From contig JADJRJ010000030.1 in NCBI GenBank assembly GCA_016712265.1, forward strand, positions 1,240,001 through 1,304,000: DNA of 64,000 nt. The letters are read 5' to 3'. This document shows, piece by piece, positions 56,838 to 64,000 of this stretch (positions within the stretch are counted from its first letter, which is position 1; every line of letters begins with the position of its first letter). The notes below the pieces were generated by a model. That model saw only the letters and a list, made by a program, of their open reading frames with translations. It was not told the origin of the DNA and did no database searches. This DNA is from Gemmatimonadota bacterium (GTDB lineage: Bacteria; Gemmatimonadota; Gemmatimonadetes; Gemmatimonadales; Gemmatimonadaceae). Made by a program: the position numbers and the translations under genes.

Positions 56838-57752
56838 CTAGGGCGTATCGGCGCGCACGTACGCGTCGATCACGGCGCGCTCTCCCTCACGACCAGGCCG
56901 CGCATTCCCGTGCTCCATCCCCACGACGCCGCGATAGCCCTTCCGCACGAGGTGGGAGAACACGTTCTGGTAGTTCACCTCGCCCGTGTACGGCTCCTTG
57001 CGCCCCGGGTTGTCCCCCACCTGCACGTACGCCACCTCGTCCCACGCCGCATCGAAGTTCGGGATCAGATTCCCTTCGGTGATCTGCTGGTGGTAGGCAT
57101 CAAACAGGATCTTGCAGGCCGGGCTCCCCACCGCCTTGCAGATCGCATAGGCCTGCGGAATGCGTGTGAGGAACATGCCGGGATGGTCGCGCAGCGTGTT
57201 CAGCGGCTCCAGCACCATCACCAGCCCATGCGGTTCGAGGATCGCACTCGCGCGCTTGAGCGTCTCGATCACGTGGGCCGTCTGGTACTGCATCTCCAGG
57301 CGCATGTCGATGTGCCCGGGGACGACGGTCATCCAGGTCGCCCCGACCCGCTTCGCGACATCGACGGACCCGCGCACCTCCTCCAGGAACTTCGTGCGCG
57401 CGGCGGGATCCCCCGAGGCCAGGGTCGGCGCCGTCCACCCGATGGTATGGGCGACGAAGACTCCCATACGCATCTTCAACCGGCGCATCGCATCGGCGAT
57501 GCGCTGCTGCTCGGCCACCGGACGTTCCCGCATCCCGTTGTCTTCCAGCGCGGTGAACCCTTCCGCGGCCATGAACTCGAGTTGCGCGACGACGTCCTCG
57601 CCCGCATGCGCACGGAACATCCCGAAATGCGGCGCGTAGGCCAGGCGGAAGGTCCGCGGGGCTCCGCCCTGCGCCTCGACCCCTCCAGGGACCGCAGCGG
57701 CAAGCCCAGCCACCAACCCGGACTCAACAAAGGCTCGGCGATCCATGGTCAT
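56838..57752 (-). CDS. Hydroxypyruvate isomerase-like/sugar phosphate isomerase TIM-barrel protein
   Basis: 304 aa. ATG 57752 overlaps the upstream stop (ATGA); ATG 57746 is possible. The N-terminus is Tat/Sec-like (MTMDRRAFVESGLVAGLAAAVPGGVEAQ), so the protein is probably periplasmic. TIM-barrel AP-endonuclease-2 fold with the hydroxypyruvate-isomerase pattern: FTALEDNGM, VMVLEPLN (Glu metal ligand), FDAYHQQITEGNLI, YVQVGDNPGRKEPYTGEVNY and GVVGMEHGN. It follows an exported Gfo/Idh enzyme, so the pair may process a sugar outside the cytoplasm. Reaction not proven. Confidence 0.85.
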   Translation of the reverse strand: MTMDRRAFVESGLVAGLAAAVPGGVEAQGGAPRTFRLAYAPHFGMFRAHAGEDVVAQLEFMAAEGFTALEDNGMRERPVAEQQRIADAMRRLKMRMGVFVAHTIGWTAPTLASGDPAARTKFLEEVRGSVDVAKRVGATWMTVVPGHIDMRLEMQYQTAHVIETLKRASAILEPHGLVMVLEPLNTLRDHPGMFLTRIPQAYAICKAVGSPACKILFDAYHQQITEGNLIPNFDAAWDEVAYVQVGDNPGRKEPYTGEVNYQNVFSHLVRKGYRGVVGMEHGNARPGREGERAVIDAYVRADTP

Positions 57753-59035
57753 TCGCTCCACCGCCGGTCGACCTTCGTGCGCCCGGGCATTGGCACGGGG
57801 GGAACGGCGTATGCCCCTTGTCCCGCCGGCGGGGTCAGGTCCTGCGTCGACGCCATCAGCTGGTCCCAGGTGATCACCTGGCCGGTATACGCGGCCTCGC
57901 GGGCCATGATCGCCGACAGGGTGCTTTCCGCCACCTGCTGTCCCTCGTTGAGCGGCTTGCCATCGCGGATGCTGGCGACGAGGTCGGTGTGCTCCTGCAC
58001 GTAGGGGTTCACCTTCACCCCGGCATAGCTGAACGCACTGGCCCCGACGATCTTCTCGGCCGCGTCGGTCGTTCCCTTCGTCCCGCGGAACTGCTCGCCC
58101 ACATGGTCGGCCGTGCCGTCGATCTGGCGGCACATGCTCGTCACGTGCACGCCGCCCGGATACTCGAAGTCCACGGCGAAGTGATCGAAGATGTGCCCGT
58201 GTTCCGCCCCGGTGCGCCATTGCCGCCCACCGACCCCCACGGCGCGCACCGGGTGTGACCCCACGACCCAATTGGCCACGTCGATGTTGTGGATGTGTTG
58301 TTCCACCACATGGTCGCCGGAGAGCCAGGTGAAGTAGAGCCAGTTGCGCACCTGCCAGTCGAGGTCGCTCCACCCCGCTTGCCGCGCCGCGTGCCACAAC
58401 CCGCCCTGGTTCCAGAACACCTGCCCGGAAACGAGCTCGCCGATCGCGCCGCCATGGACACGTTCAATGACCGCGCGATACGACGGGTCGTGGCGGCGCT
58501 GCGTGCCGGCGACCACAGCAAGTCCCTTCGCCTTGGCACGAGCCGCGGCCGCGATCACGGCGCGGACCCCGGTGGGATCCACCGCGACCGGCTTCTCCAT
58601 GAAGACATGCTTGCCCGCGTCGACCGCCGCGGCAAAGTGCACGGGCCGGAACCCCGGTGGGGTCGCAAGGATGACGAGGTCAATCCCGCTGGCGAGGACC
58701 TTCTGGTACGCGTCGGGCCCGCTGAACGCGTGGCCGTCGTCGACCTTGTACTTCGCGGCGAACGCCGGATTCTCCGCGGCCGCCTTGGCCAGGTTCTCGC
58801 GGCAGCTGGCCACGCGGTCCGCGAAGAGGTCGCCGACCGCGACCAGCTCAACACCTTCGCTGCCCCGCAGGCAGTCGCGCGCCGCCCCGGTCCCGCGACC
58901 ACCGCACCCGACGAGCCCCACCTTGATGGTGGCCGCGGACTCCCACGGCATGGCCCGCAGCGGACGCGCGAAGGCGAGTCCCGCCGCCACACCCGCTCCC
59001 GCCTGCACGAAATCACGTCGCGAATATCCGGACAT
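57749..59035 (-). CDS. Tat-exported Gfo/Idh/MocA family oxidoreductase
   Basis: 428 aa; AGGAGG ends 5 bp before ATG 59035. Twin-arginine signal SRRDFVQAGAGVAAGLAFA (R6-R7). NAD(P)-binding GLVGCGGRGTGAA, then the family's EKPVAVD motif, then the substrate domain (WLYFTWLSGDHVVEQHIHNIDVANW). Tat export indicates that it folds with cofactor before secretion, as in the glucose-fructose oxidoreductase group. It overlaps the isomerase-like gene by 4 bp; the two likely act on the same sugar. Confidence 0.9.
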   Translation of the reverse strand: MSGYSRRDFVQAGAGVAAGLAFARPLRAMPWESAATIKVGLVGCGGRGTGAARDCLRGSEGVELVAVGDLFADRVASCRENLAKAAAENPAFAAKYKVDDGHAFSGPDAYQKVLASGIDLVILATPPGFRPVHFAAAVDAGKHVFMEKPVAVDPTGVRAVIAAAARAKAKGLAVVAGTQRRHDPSYRAVIERVHGGAIGELVSGQVFWNQGGLWHAARQAGWSDLDWQVRNWLYFTWLSGDHVVEQHIHNIDVANWVVGSHPVRAVGVGGRQWRTGAEHGHIFDHFAVDFEYPGGVHVTSMCRQIDGTADHVGEQFRGTKGTTDAAEKIVGASAFSYAGVKVNPYVQEHTDLVASIRDGKPLNEGQQVAESTLSAIMAREAAYTGQVITWDQLMASTQDLTPPAGQGAYAVPPVPMPGRTKVDRRWSE

Positions 59036-59049
59036 CTCGCCTCCTGGGG

Positions 59050-59856
59050 TTACGGCTCGCGCACGATGCGAAAGCCGACAAAGGGCCCATCACTCAACCA
59101 CCAGCTGCTTTTTGGAATTTGTGGATCGCGCTCGTTCCAGCTCTCCCCCTGCCGCGCGCGCGCCAACGGTCCCACGGCCGCAGGAGGATCCTGCCACGAC
59201 CCGCCCCGCACGACCAGCGCCCGATCATCAGGGATCACCCATTCCGCGACGTTCCCAAACAGGTGGTAGACCCCCGGTGCGGTCAACGCCCCGCTCGCGA
59301 CCGGCCGAGTTCCGGATCCGGGCACGCGAGTCGCCGTGGAGTCTGCCGTCTGCCGTCTGCCTTCTGCCGACTCTCGCTCACCGTCTACCGTCCCATTCCC
59401 CGCGAGGTCCGCCGCACGCTGCCATTCCGCCTCGGTCGGCAGGCGATACCGATGGCCGGTCACCGTCGAGAGCCACGCGCAGAACGCCACCGCGGCATCT
59501 CGGGTCACAGAAATGACGGGGTAGCCCGCGTGGCCGAACCCATAGTCCGGGTTGCCGTACGGCCGCGACGGCCCCGCCACCGCATCCGCGCCGGCGGGAG
59601 AATACCTCGGGGACGGCGCACGGCTCATCGTGAAGGCGTCGTAGGCGTCCCACGACACCTCGGTCCGCCCGAGCAGGAAACCCGGGACGTCGCGGCGCGA
59701 TCCCGCCACGGTCACGGCACCGGCCGGGACGCGCACCAGCTCGATGGTAACCAGGGTCCCGGGGATGGAGTCGCGCACGATCTCCTGCCCCCACACACAG
59801 GGCGCCAGCAGCAAGGCAGACACGGCGACAGCACGCCAGGGCGCGAGGGCAGTCAC
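59050..59856 (-). CDS. SUMF1/formylglycine-generating-enzyme-like exported protein
   Basis: 268 aa from GTG 59856; signal peptide (AVSALLLAPCVWGQ). FGE-sulfatase fold marks: PGFLLGRTEVSWDAYDAF, YPVISVTRDAAVAFCAWLS, RYRLPTEAEWQRAA, GNVAEWV, VVRGGSW and VGFRIVREP. The paired cysteines of true formylglycine-generating enzymes are not seen, so it is probably a non-catalytic or differently acting member. Residues around 155-175 are an Arg/Ser/Thr-rich insertion encoded partly by a TCTGCC(G/T) short tandem repeat. First gene of the minus-strand group, 31 bp from divergent apbE. Confidence 0.82.
   Translation of the reverse strand: MTALAPWRAVAVSALLLAPCVWGQEIVRDSIPGTLVTIELVRVPAGAVTVAGSRRDVPGFLLGRTEVSWDAYDAFTMSRAPSPRYSPAGADAVAGPSRPYGNPDYGFGHAGYPVISVTRDAAVAFCAWLSTVTGHRYRLPTEAEWQRAADLAGNGTVDGERESAEGRRQTADSTATRVPGSGTRPVASGALTAPGVYHLFGNVAEWVIPDDRALVVRGGSWQDPPAAVGPLARARQGESWNERDPQIPKSSWWLSDGPFVGFRIVREP
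59342..59369. repeat. Short tandem repeat, TCTGCC(G/T) x4, inside the SUMF1-like gene
   Basis: Four consecutive 7-bp units (TCTGCCG, TCTGCCG, TCTGCCT, TCTGCCG) at 59342-59369. They lie in a 60-70 bp segment of low similarity to the protein family and keep the reading frame. Confidence 0.85.
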
Positions 59857-59887
59857 GGTGCCCCGACGGTATTACCTTCGGCCCGGA

Positions 59888-60841
59888 ATGTCTACCGCTC
59901 TCCTGGGGTTCCTGCTCCTTGCCGGACCGGTGGCCCCGGACACCACCCCGCGGGCCTACACCTTCCGCGAGATCCACCTCGACGTCGCCGTTCGGATCAC
60001 CCTCTGGTCGCCTAACGAGGAACACGCACGGGCGGCGGCGGCCGCGGCCTTCCGGGAGATCGCGCGCCTCGAGGACATCTTCTCTGATTGGCGTCCGACG
60101 AGTGAGTTGCGACGCCTCGAGGCGGGCGGCACGGGGTGGCAAGCCACCTCGCCCGAACTAGCTCAGCTCCTGGGGAAGGCAATGCAAGTCGCACGGGCAA
60201 GCCGCGGCGCCTTCGATCCGACCATCGGCCCCCTCACCCGTCTGTGGCGCGCCGCGCGACACACCGGATCGCCGCCGGACGCGCGCATGCTCGCCACGGC
60301 GCGCGCGCGCGTGGGACATGCCCACCTCGATGTGGATACGCTCGGCCGGCGCGTGCGACTGCGTCGCGCGGGGATGCAACTCGACCTCGGCGGCATCGCA
60401 AAGGGGTACATCCTGCAGCGGGCGCTCGACGTGCTCCGGCAACATGGGGCGCCACAATCACTCGTCGAGGGCGGTGGGGACCTCGTCGTTGGCGAGGCAC
60501 CGCCAGGAAAGCCGGGATGGACTATCGCGACCCCCCTCGCCGACACGACCATGGCAGCGCTGGCTGGCGCGTTAGCCAATGCCGCGCTGGCCACCTCAGG
60601 ACCCACCGAGCAACAGATCGTGGTGGACGGCCACCGGGAATCGCACATCCTGGACCCCGCGACTGGACGCGGCACGCGCGCGCCTCAGGTCGCGACCGTC
60701 ATTGGGAGGGACGCCGCAGTGGCGGACGCGGTCGCCACCGCCCTCACCGTCCTGCCCCCCGCGGAGGGTCGGCGACTGCTCGCAATGTTCGGCCTTCGTG
60801 GCGCCCTGCACGACCCGGTGCCGGCGTCCCCGCCCCGGTAA
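59888..60841 (+). CDS. apbE: FAD:protein FMN transferase
   Basis: 317 aa from ATG 59888. Short export signal (MSTALLGFLLLAGPVAPD). ApbE family motifs: EIARLEDIFSDWRPTSELRRLE, GAFDPTIGPLTRLW, the DLGGIAKGYI core (D166), SLVEGGGDLVVGE, and LDPATGRGTRAPQVATVIG with the metal-binding DAAVADAVATAL. It covalently attaches FMN to a threonine of periplasmic flavoproteins such as Rnf/Nqr subunits or flavoprotein reductases. No such target gene is in the window. Divergent from the SUMF1-like gene. Confidence 0.9.
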   Translation: MSTALLGFLLLAGPVAPDTTPRAYTFREIHLDVAVRITLWSPNEEHARAAAAAAFREIARLEDIFSDWRPTSELRRLEAGGTGWQATSPELAQLLGKAMQVARASRGAFDPTIGPLTRLWRAARHTGSPPDARMLATARARVGHAHLDVDTLGRRVRLRRAGMQLDLGGIAKGYILQRALDVLRQHGAPQSLVEGGGDLVVGEAPPGKPGWTIATPLADTTMAALAGALANAALATSGPTEQQIVVDGHRESHILDPATGRGTRAPQVATVIGRDAAVADAVATALTVLPPAEGRRLLAMFGLRGALHDPVPASPPR

Positions 60842-61038
60842 CGGCGGGGCAATCATAGCTCCCCATCGCGGCGCGACCCCTGCCGTCGCGACAGGAATGA
60901 TGGTTGCATACCTATCCCCCGCGGCGCGGGGAAGAGGTCACGCGTACCCCGCGCGCGCACTAAGATCCCACCCCGCAGCACCAGCGCCCAGCCCCCGGTT
61001 CCAGCCTGCAGCCACCCTCGACCAGCGGCCCGCCACCT

Positions 61039-62313
61039 TTGCCCTCCATCGCGGTCACCTGCAAGTGCGGCGAGCAGTTCAACGTCGACGAACGCTATCT
61101 CGGCCAGGTCATCACCTGCTGGAAGTGCAAGCGTCCCATGCGGCCGAGGCATCGCGTGCGCACCCCCTCGCAGTACGTGCACGTGGCGCAACGCGCGCTG
61201 TCACTCCGCGATCGCGTCACCGCCATCCGCGAGCGACTAGGGAGGGCCATCCGGCACAGCTGGCCCTTCGCGCAGCCATGGATCGAACGACGCCCGGTTG
61301 TCTTCTATCTCGCTATCGCCTCCTGGTTTCTCCTCGCAGGCGTGGCCGCCGTTGCGGTGGTGCTTCCAACACTTGGGGACCGCTGGATTCCGGCGACCGT
61401 CCTGCTTTACGCGGGCCGCTGGACATACCTGGTCCCCGCCGTCGGGCTCGGCCTGCTCTCCCTCGCTGTCTGGCGCCCCTTGCTGGTGCCCAACCTCCTC
61501 TCCGTCGGGATCGTCCTTGGCCCCATCATGGGCTTCCAGCTCGGCCTCCGCAGCTGGTTCCCCGCACCATCTGGCGAGCCCCTGCGGATTGTGACCCTGA
61601 ACGCGGGCGGTGGCAGCGTTGTCGCGCCTGAGCTCGTCGCGCTCATGGACTTATGGAAGCCGGATATCCTGGCGTTCCAGGAATGCGGCCCCGCGCTCCA
61701 GGCCGTGATCCGTACGATCCCCCGTTGGCACTCGCACGACGCAAATCCCCTGTGCCTGCTGTCCCGTTTTCCCATCAAGGACGCACAGTCGATGAACCGG
61801 GACGACCTCGAGCGCGTGCGGGGCGCCGAGCGTACAGGTGCGGGAGGTGCTGGGTACGTCACGCGCTATGTCCTCGAAACCCCGGCTGGGCTCCTCGGGG
61901 TGACAAACCTTCATCTCGAAACAGCCCGGAAGGGGCTCGAATCCGTCGCCGAAGGTGACCCGGACCTGACGCGGCTTCGGGACAACATGGATATCCGGGA
62001 GATGGAGGCGCGTCGAGCGCGCGCGTTTGCCGACGGTGGCGTCATCCCCATGCTGATCGTTGGGGACTTCAACGCCCCCCCGGAAAGCCGCAACCTCAGG
62101 GACAGCTTTGGAGACCTGACGAACGCGTTTGATCGGTTGGGGAGCGGTTTCGGCTACACGCGCTACAATGGCTGGATCCGGCTTCGGATTGATCATGTGT
62201 TCAGCAGTACTGGCGTCCGTCCGATCCGGGCGCGGGTTGCCGGAGACGTCGGCTCGGACCATCGGCCGGTGATCGTCGACTACAGAGTCCTGGACCGAAC
62301 CAGCGAGCGTTAG
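61039..62313 (+). CDS. Zinc-ribbon, membrane-anchored EEP-family protein
   Basis: 424 aa from TTG 61039 (start uncertain; no better codon seen before the ribbon). Residues 5-38 are an MJ0042-type zinc ribbon with C-x-C and C-x-x-C pairs (CKCGEQF, CWKC). Three hydrophobic helices follow (about 90-175). The C-terminal endonuclease/exonuclease/phosphatase domain (about 190-420) has IVTLNAGGG, LAFQECGP, GVTNLHLE, VGDFNAPPE and SDHRPVIVDY, giving a full set of metal and catalytic residues. Fusion of a cytoplasmic ribbon with an EEP domain beyond membrane helices is unusual. Substrate unknown. Confidence 0.85.
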   Translation: MPSIAVTCKCGEQFNVDERYLGQVITCWKCKRPMRPRHRVRTPSQYVHVAQRALSLRDRVTAIRERLGRAIRHSWPFAQPWIERRPVVFYLAIASWFLLAGVAAVAVVLPTLGDRWIPATVLLYAGRWTYLVPAVGLGLLSLAVWRPLLVPNLLSVGIVLGPIMGFQLGLRSWFPAPSGEPLRIVTLNAGGGSVVAPELVALMDLWKPDILAFQECGPALQAVIRTIPRWHSHDANPLCLLSRFPIKDAQSMNRDDLERVRGAERTGAGGAGYVTRYVLETPAGLLGVTNLHLETARKGLESVAEGDPDLTRLRDNMDIREMEARRARAFADGGVIPMLIVGDFNAPPESRNLRDSFGDLTNAFDRLGSGFGYTRYNGWIRLRIDHVFSSTGVRPIRARVAGDVGSDHRPVIVDYRVLDRTSER

Positions 62314-62534
62314 GGCATTGCAACAGTGCGACGACTGATGCGCGCACGCCGTGGGCTCGCAGCTTTGTCGCCACAGCTTTCGGGCGATCTTCCCCGCGAA
62401 ACACACGCATCTCCAAGCAGCGCATGGGATTCCGGCGCCGCCGAATCCGGCACTGGAGTTGCTCCGTACGCCTGTGTGTGCCATTTTCGGACGTCCTGCG
62501 GGGCCCCGATTCCCTCATATTTTCCTGCTTTCAC

Positions 62535-63525
62535 GTGGCAGCTTGCACCAAGTGCAACCAGCGACTCTCTCCCGGTGTGCGATTCTGCACCGGGTGTGGC
62601 GAGGCCACGCCAGGTCTGATCATCGGGACGACTGGGCGCGCCCAGTTTCCTCCCATGCTCGGCAGGTGCGACAAATGTGGGCACGCTAACCGAGTTGGCG
62701 TGCCTTTTTGTGCACGGTGCGGCTTTCGGATGGCCATCGTGACCGATGAGACGTTGACGTTCTGTCGGACCTGCGGGACGATTCGCACCGACGAGACGGC
62801 GCGCTTCTGTTCGGGCTGCGGGACCAGGATCGGCGGAGGTGGGCCACCAGGTGCCGGGGAACGGCGCCACGTGGTATTCCGCAGGTCTCGACCCGTGCGT
62901 CGCTCACCGTGCTCGACGCGGCCGGCACGGCCGCACGCGTGATTGCCCTCGAGAGCGACTCCGCCACGATCACGACCGACGGGGTCGAAATCCTGGTGGG
63001 CGACGGGCACGCGGGGGGTGACGGCGCCACCCTCTCCCTGCGATCGGACGGCGCAGAGGTGGAGCCGTGGGTGATCCCCAGGCCCTCTACATCTTCCTGA
63101 CCACCGAGACCCAGCTGAATGACGGCGATGTCCTGCTGTTGGGATCGCAGGTCATTCGTTATCGTCGCTGGGTGGATGACGGCACCTACTTCGCGGACCA
63201 GTCGATGCTGGGATCGATCCTGCCGGGTCGCGACTGCGCGGTCCTCGAGCAGTTGCGCAGCGACGGACGCGTTCGGGACATGATGTACCTGTGGCCGGGG
63301 CGGTCGATCCTCATCGGCCGGGAAGAGGGCGACTGGGTGTTTGCCTTCGACCGCACCATGAGTGCACGGCATGCGTCGATCACCTGTGCCGCCGATGGCA
63401 CGTTGTCCGTGCGCGACGTCGGGAGCCGCAACGGGGTGGCGGTCTCCGTTCGTGGGCCGCGTCGCATGACCAGCGGACAGCGTTTGTCCCTGGCTGGGAA
63501 GGTCATGCGCGTGGACCTCGCCTGA
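62535..63525 (+). pseudogene. Zinc-ribbon/FHA-domain protein with two reading-frame breaks
   Basis: The frame from GTG 62535 encodes at least three zinc ribbons (CTKCNQRLSPGVRFCTGCG, CDKCGHANRVGVPFCARCG, CRTCGTIRTDETARFCSGCG). At about 62875 coding sequence continues in another frame (STRASLTVLDAAGTAARVIALE, SLRSDGAEVE), and at about 63080 in a third (PQALYIFLTTETQLNDGDVLLLGSQVIRYRRW). This ends in an FHA domain, SILIGREEGDWVFAFDRTMSARHASI and VGSRNGVAV, to 63525. Both breaks fit loss of one base; the second lies beside CCCC. FHA domains bind phosphothreonine, which suits the PP2C gene next door. Confidence 0.8.
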
Positions 63526-63599
63526 CGTTCGCGGGATGAAGACTCCCATTGAGGTGAAGGCAGCGCGCCTGCAGGGGCGGCGGGGACGGTGGCTCCATC

Positions 63600-64000
63600 A
63601 TGGTCGAGGTGTATGCGGTCACCGATGTGGGCCGCACGCGCGATCATAACGAGGACGCCTTCCTCGTCTCTGACCTTAGCGACCGGGCAGCCCTCGACTT
63701 CGACGCCTCGGTCCAACAGCGCGTCGGCGCTCGGGGCCTCCTGTTCATGGTCGCCGACGGCATGGGCGGCGCCGCCGCTGGCGAACTCGCGAGCGCAACG
63801 GCCGTGGATGTCGTGCTGCGTTCGTTGCGCGACGACTGGTCGGCCGCCGCGCCGGGCGCACCGGAACTGTTCGTCGACGCCATCGAGCGTGCGGCCCAAA
63901 CAGCCAACAGCGTCATCTACCGCTACGCGACCGACCACCCCGAGGTCCGCGGGATGGGAACCACGGCGACCATCGCCGGCCTCCTGGCGATACCCTGTTC
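63600..64000 (+). CDS. PP2C-family Ser/Thr phosphatase, 5' part
   Basis: About 133 codons visible from ATG 63600. Motifs: VTDVGRTRDHNEDAFLV, MVADGMGGAAAGELAS (metal-binding Asp) and GMGTTATIAGLL, all standard for PPM/PP2C phosphatases that reverse Ser/Thr kinase phosphorylation. The last bases read LLAIPC in frame, but adding one G to the GG at 63986-63987 would give the expected LLGDTLF. A single missing base is therefore likely there. It follows the FHA gene by 74 bp; a partner kinase probably lies beyond the window. Confidence 0.88.
   Translation, partial: MVEVYAVTDVGRTRDHNEDAFLVSDLSDRAALDFDASVQQRVGARGLLFMVADGMGGAAAGELASATAVDVVLRSLRDDWSAAAPGAPELFVDAIERAAQTANSVIYRYATDHPEVRGMGTTATIAGLLAIPC

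Noticed and set aside
1..64000. Insertion sequences, prophage, integrase, rRNA or tRNA genes
   Set aside because: No transposase or integrase motifs, terminal inverted repeats with target duplications, or tRNA/rRNA-like sequence noticed on reading; small tRNAs cannot be fully excluded without a covariance search.

Overview
The window is GC-rich, gene-dense bacterial chromosome. Its gene content points to a Gemmatimonadota-like soil bacterium: several Ser/Thr kinases carrying C-terminal TPR or PD40/TolB propeller sensors, MacB/FtsX-type permeases of the large unfused (ADOP) kind, a SusC/SusD outer-membrane pair, a DUF5916 barrel protein, a VPS10/BNR secreted protein, Tat-exported Gfo/Idh enzymes and membrane-anchored PQQ dehydrogenases. 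The phylum assignment is inferred from content; no rRNA or tRNA gene is visible.

Layout. 1-1.8 kb: 3' part of a PQQ dehydrogenase. 1.9-5.2 kb: class III aminotransferase facing a small membrane protein and a phosphatidylserine decarboxylase. 5.5-11.5 kb: a tightly packed nonulosonic (sialic-acid-like) acid operon: GT-B-like transferase, Gfo/Idh oxidoreductase, SDR, a CMP-sugar synthetase fused to a HAD phosphatase, a NeuB-type synthase without its SAF domain, and a phytanoyl-CoA dioxygenase-like enzyme. 11.5-25.3 kb: exported and envelope proteins (DUF5916, lipoproteins with PKD-like domains, SusC/SusD) and a collapsed permease gene. 25.8-38 kb: a small PspB-like protein, a VPS10/BNR protein, a permease plus serine hydrolase operon, a LytS/LytTR two-component pair, and three neighbouring proteins sharing a lipocalin-like domain, one fused to a metallo-beta-lactamase. 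38-55.4 kb: five Ser/Thr kinases of two architectures, with a second PQQ dehydrogenase and a secreted EEP nuclease/phosphatase-fold protein between them. 55.4-59.9 kb: a minus-strand group (SUMF1-like, Tat Gfo/Idh, sugar isomerase-like, AraC regulator, DUF1579). 59.9-64 kb: ApbE, a membrane zinc-ribbon/EEP protein, a zinc-ribbon/FHA protein and the start of a PP2C phosphatase, probably another phospho-signalling locus continuing to the right.

The most unusual items are a tract of 21 uninterrupted but highly diverged 21-bp units abutting the 3' end of one kinase gene (38024-38464), the nonulosonic acid operon with a vertebrate-CMAS-like fusion, and a series of single-base reading-frame breaks in otherwise well-conserved genes. 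Several of those breaks lie in G or C runs and may be consensus errors rather than true pseudogenes.
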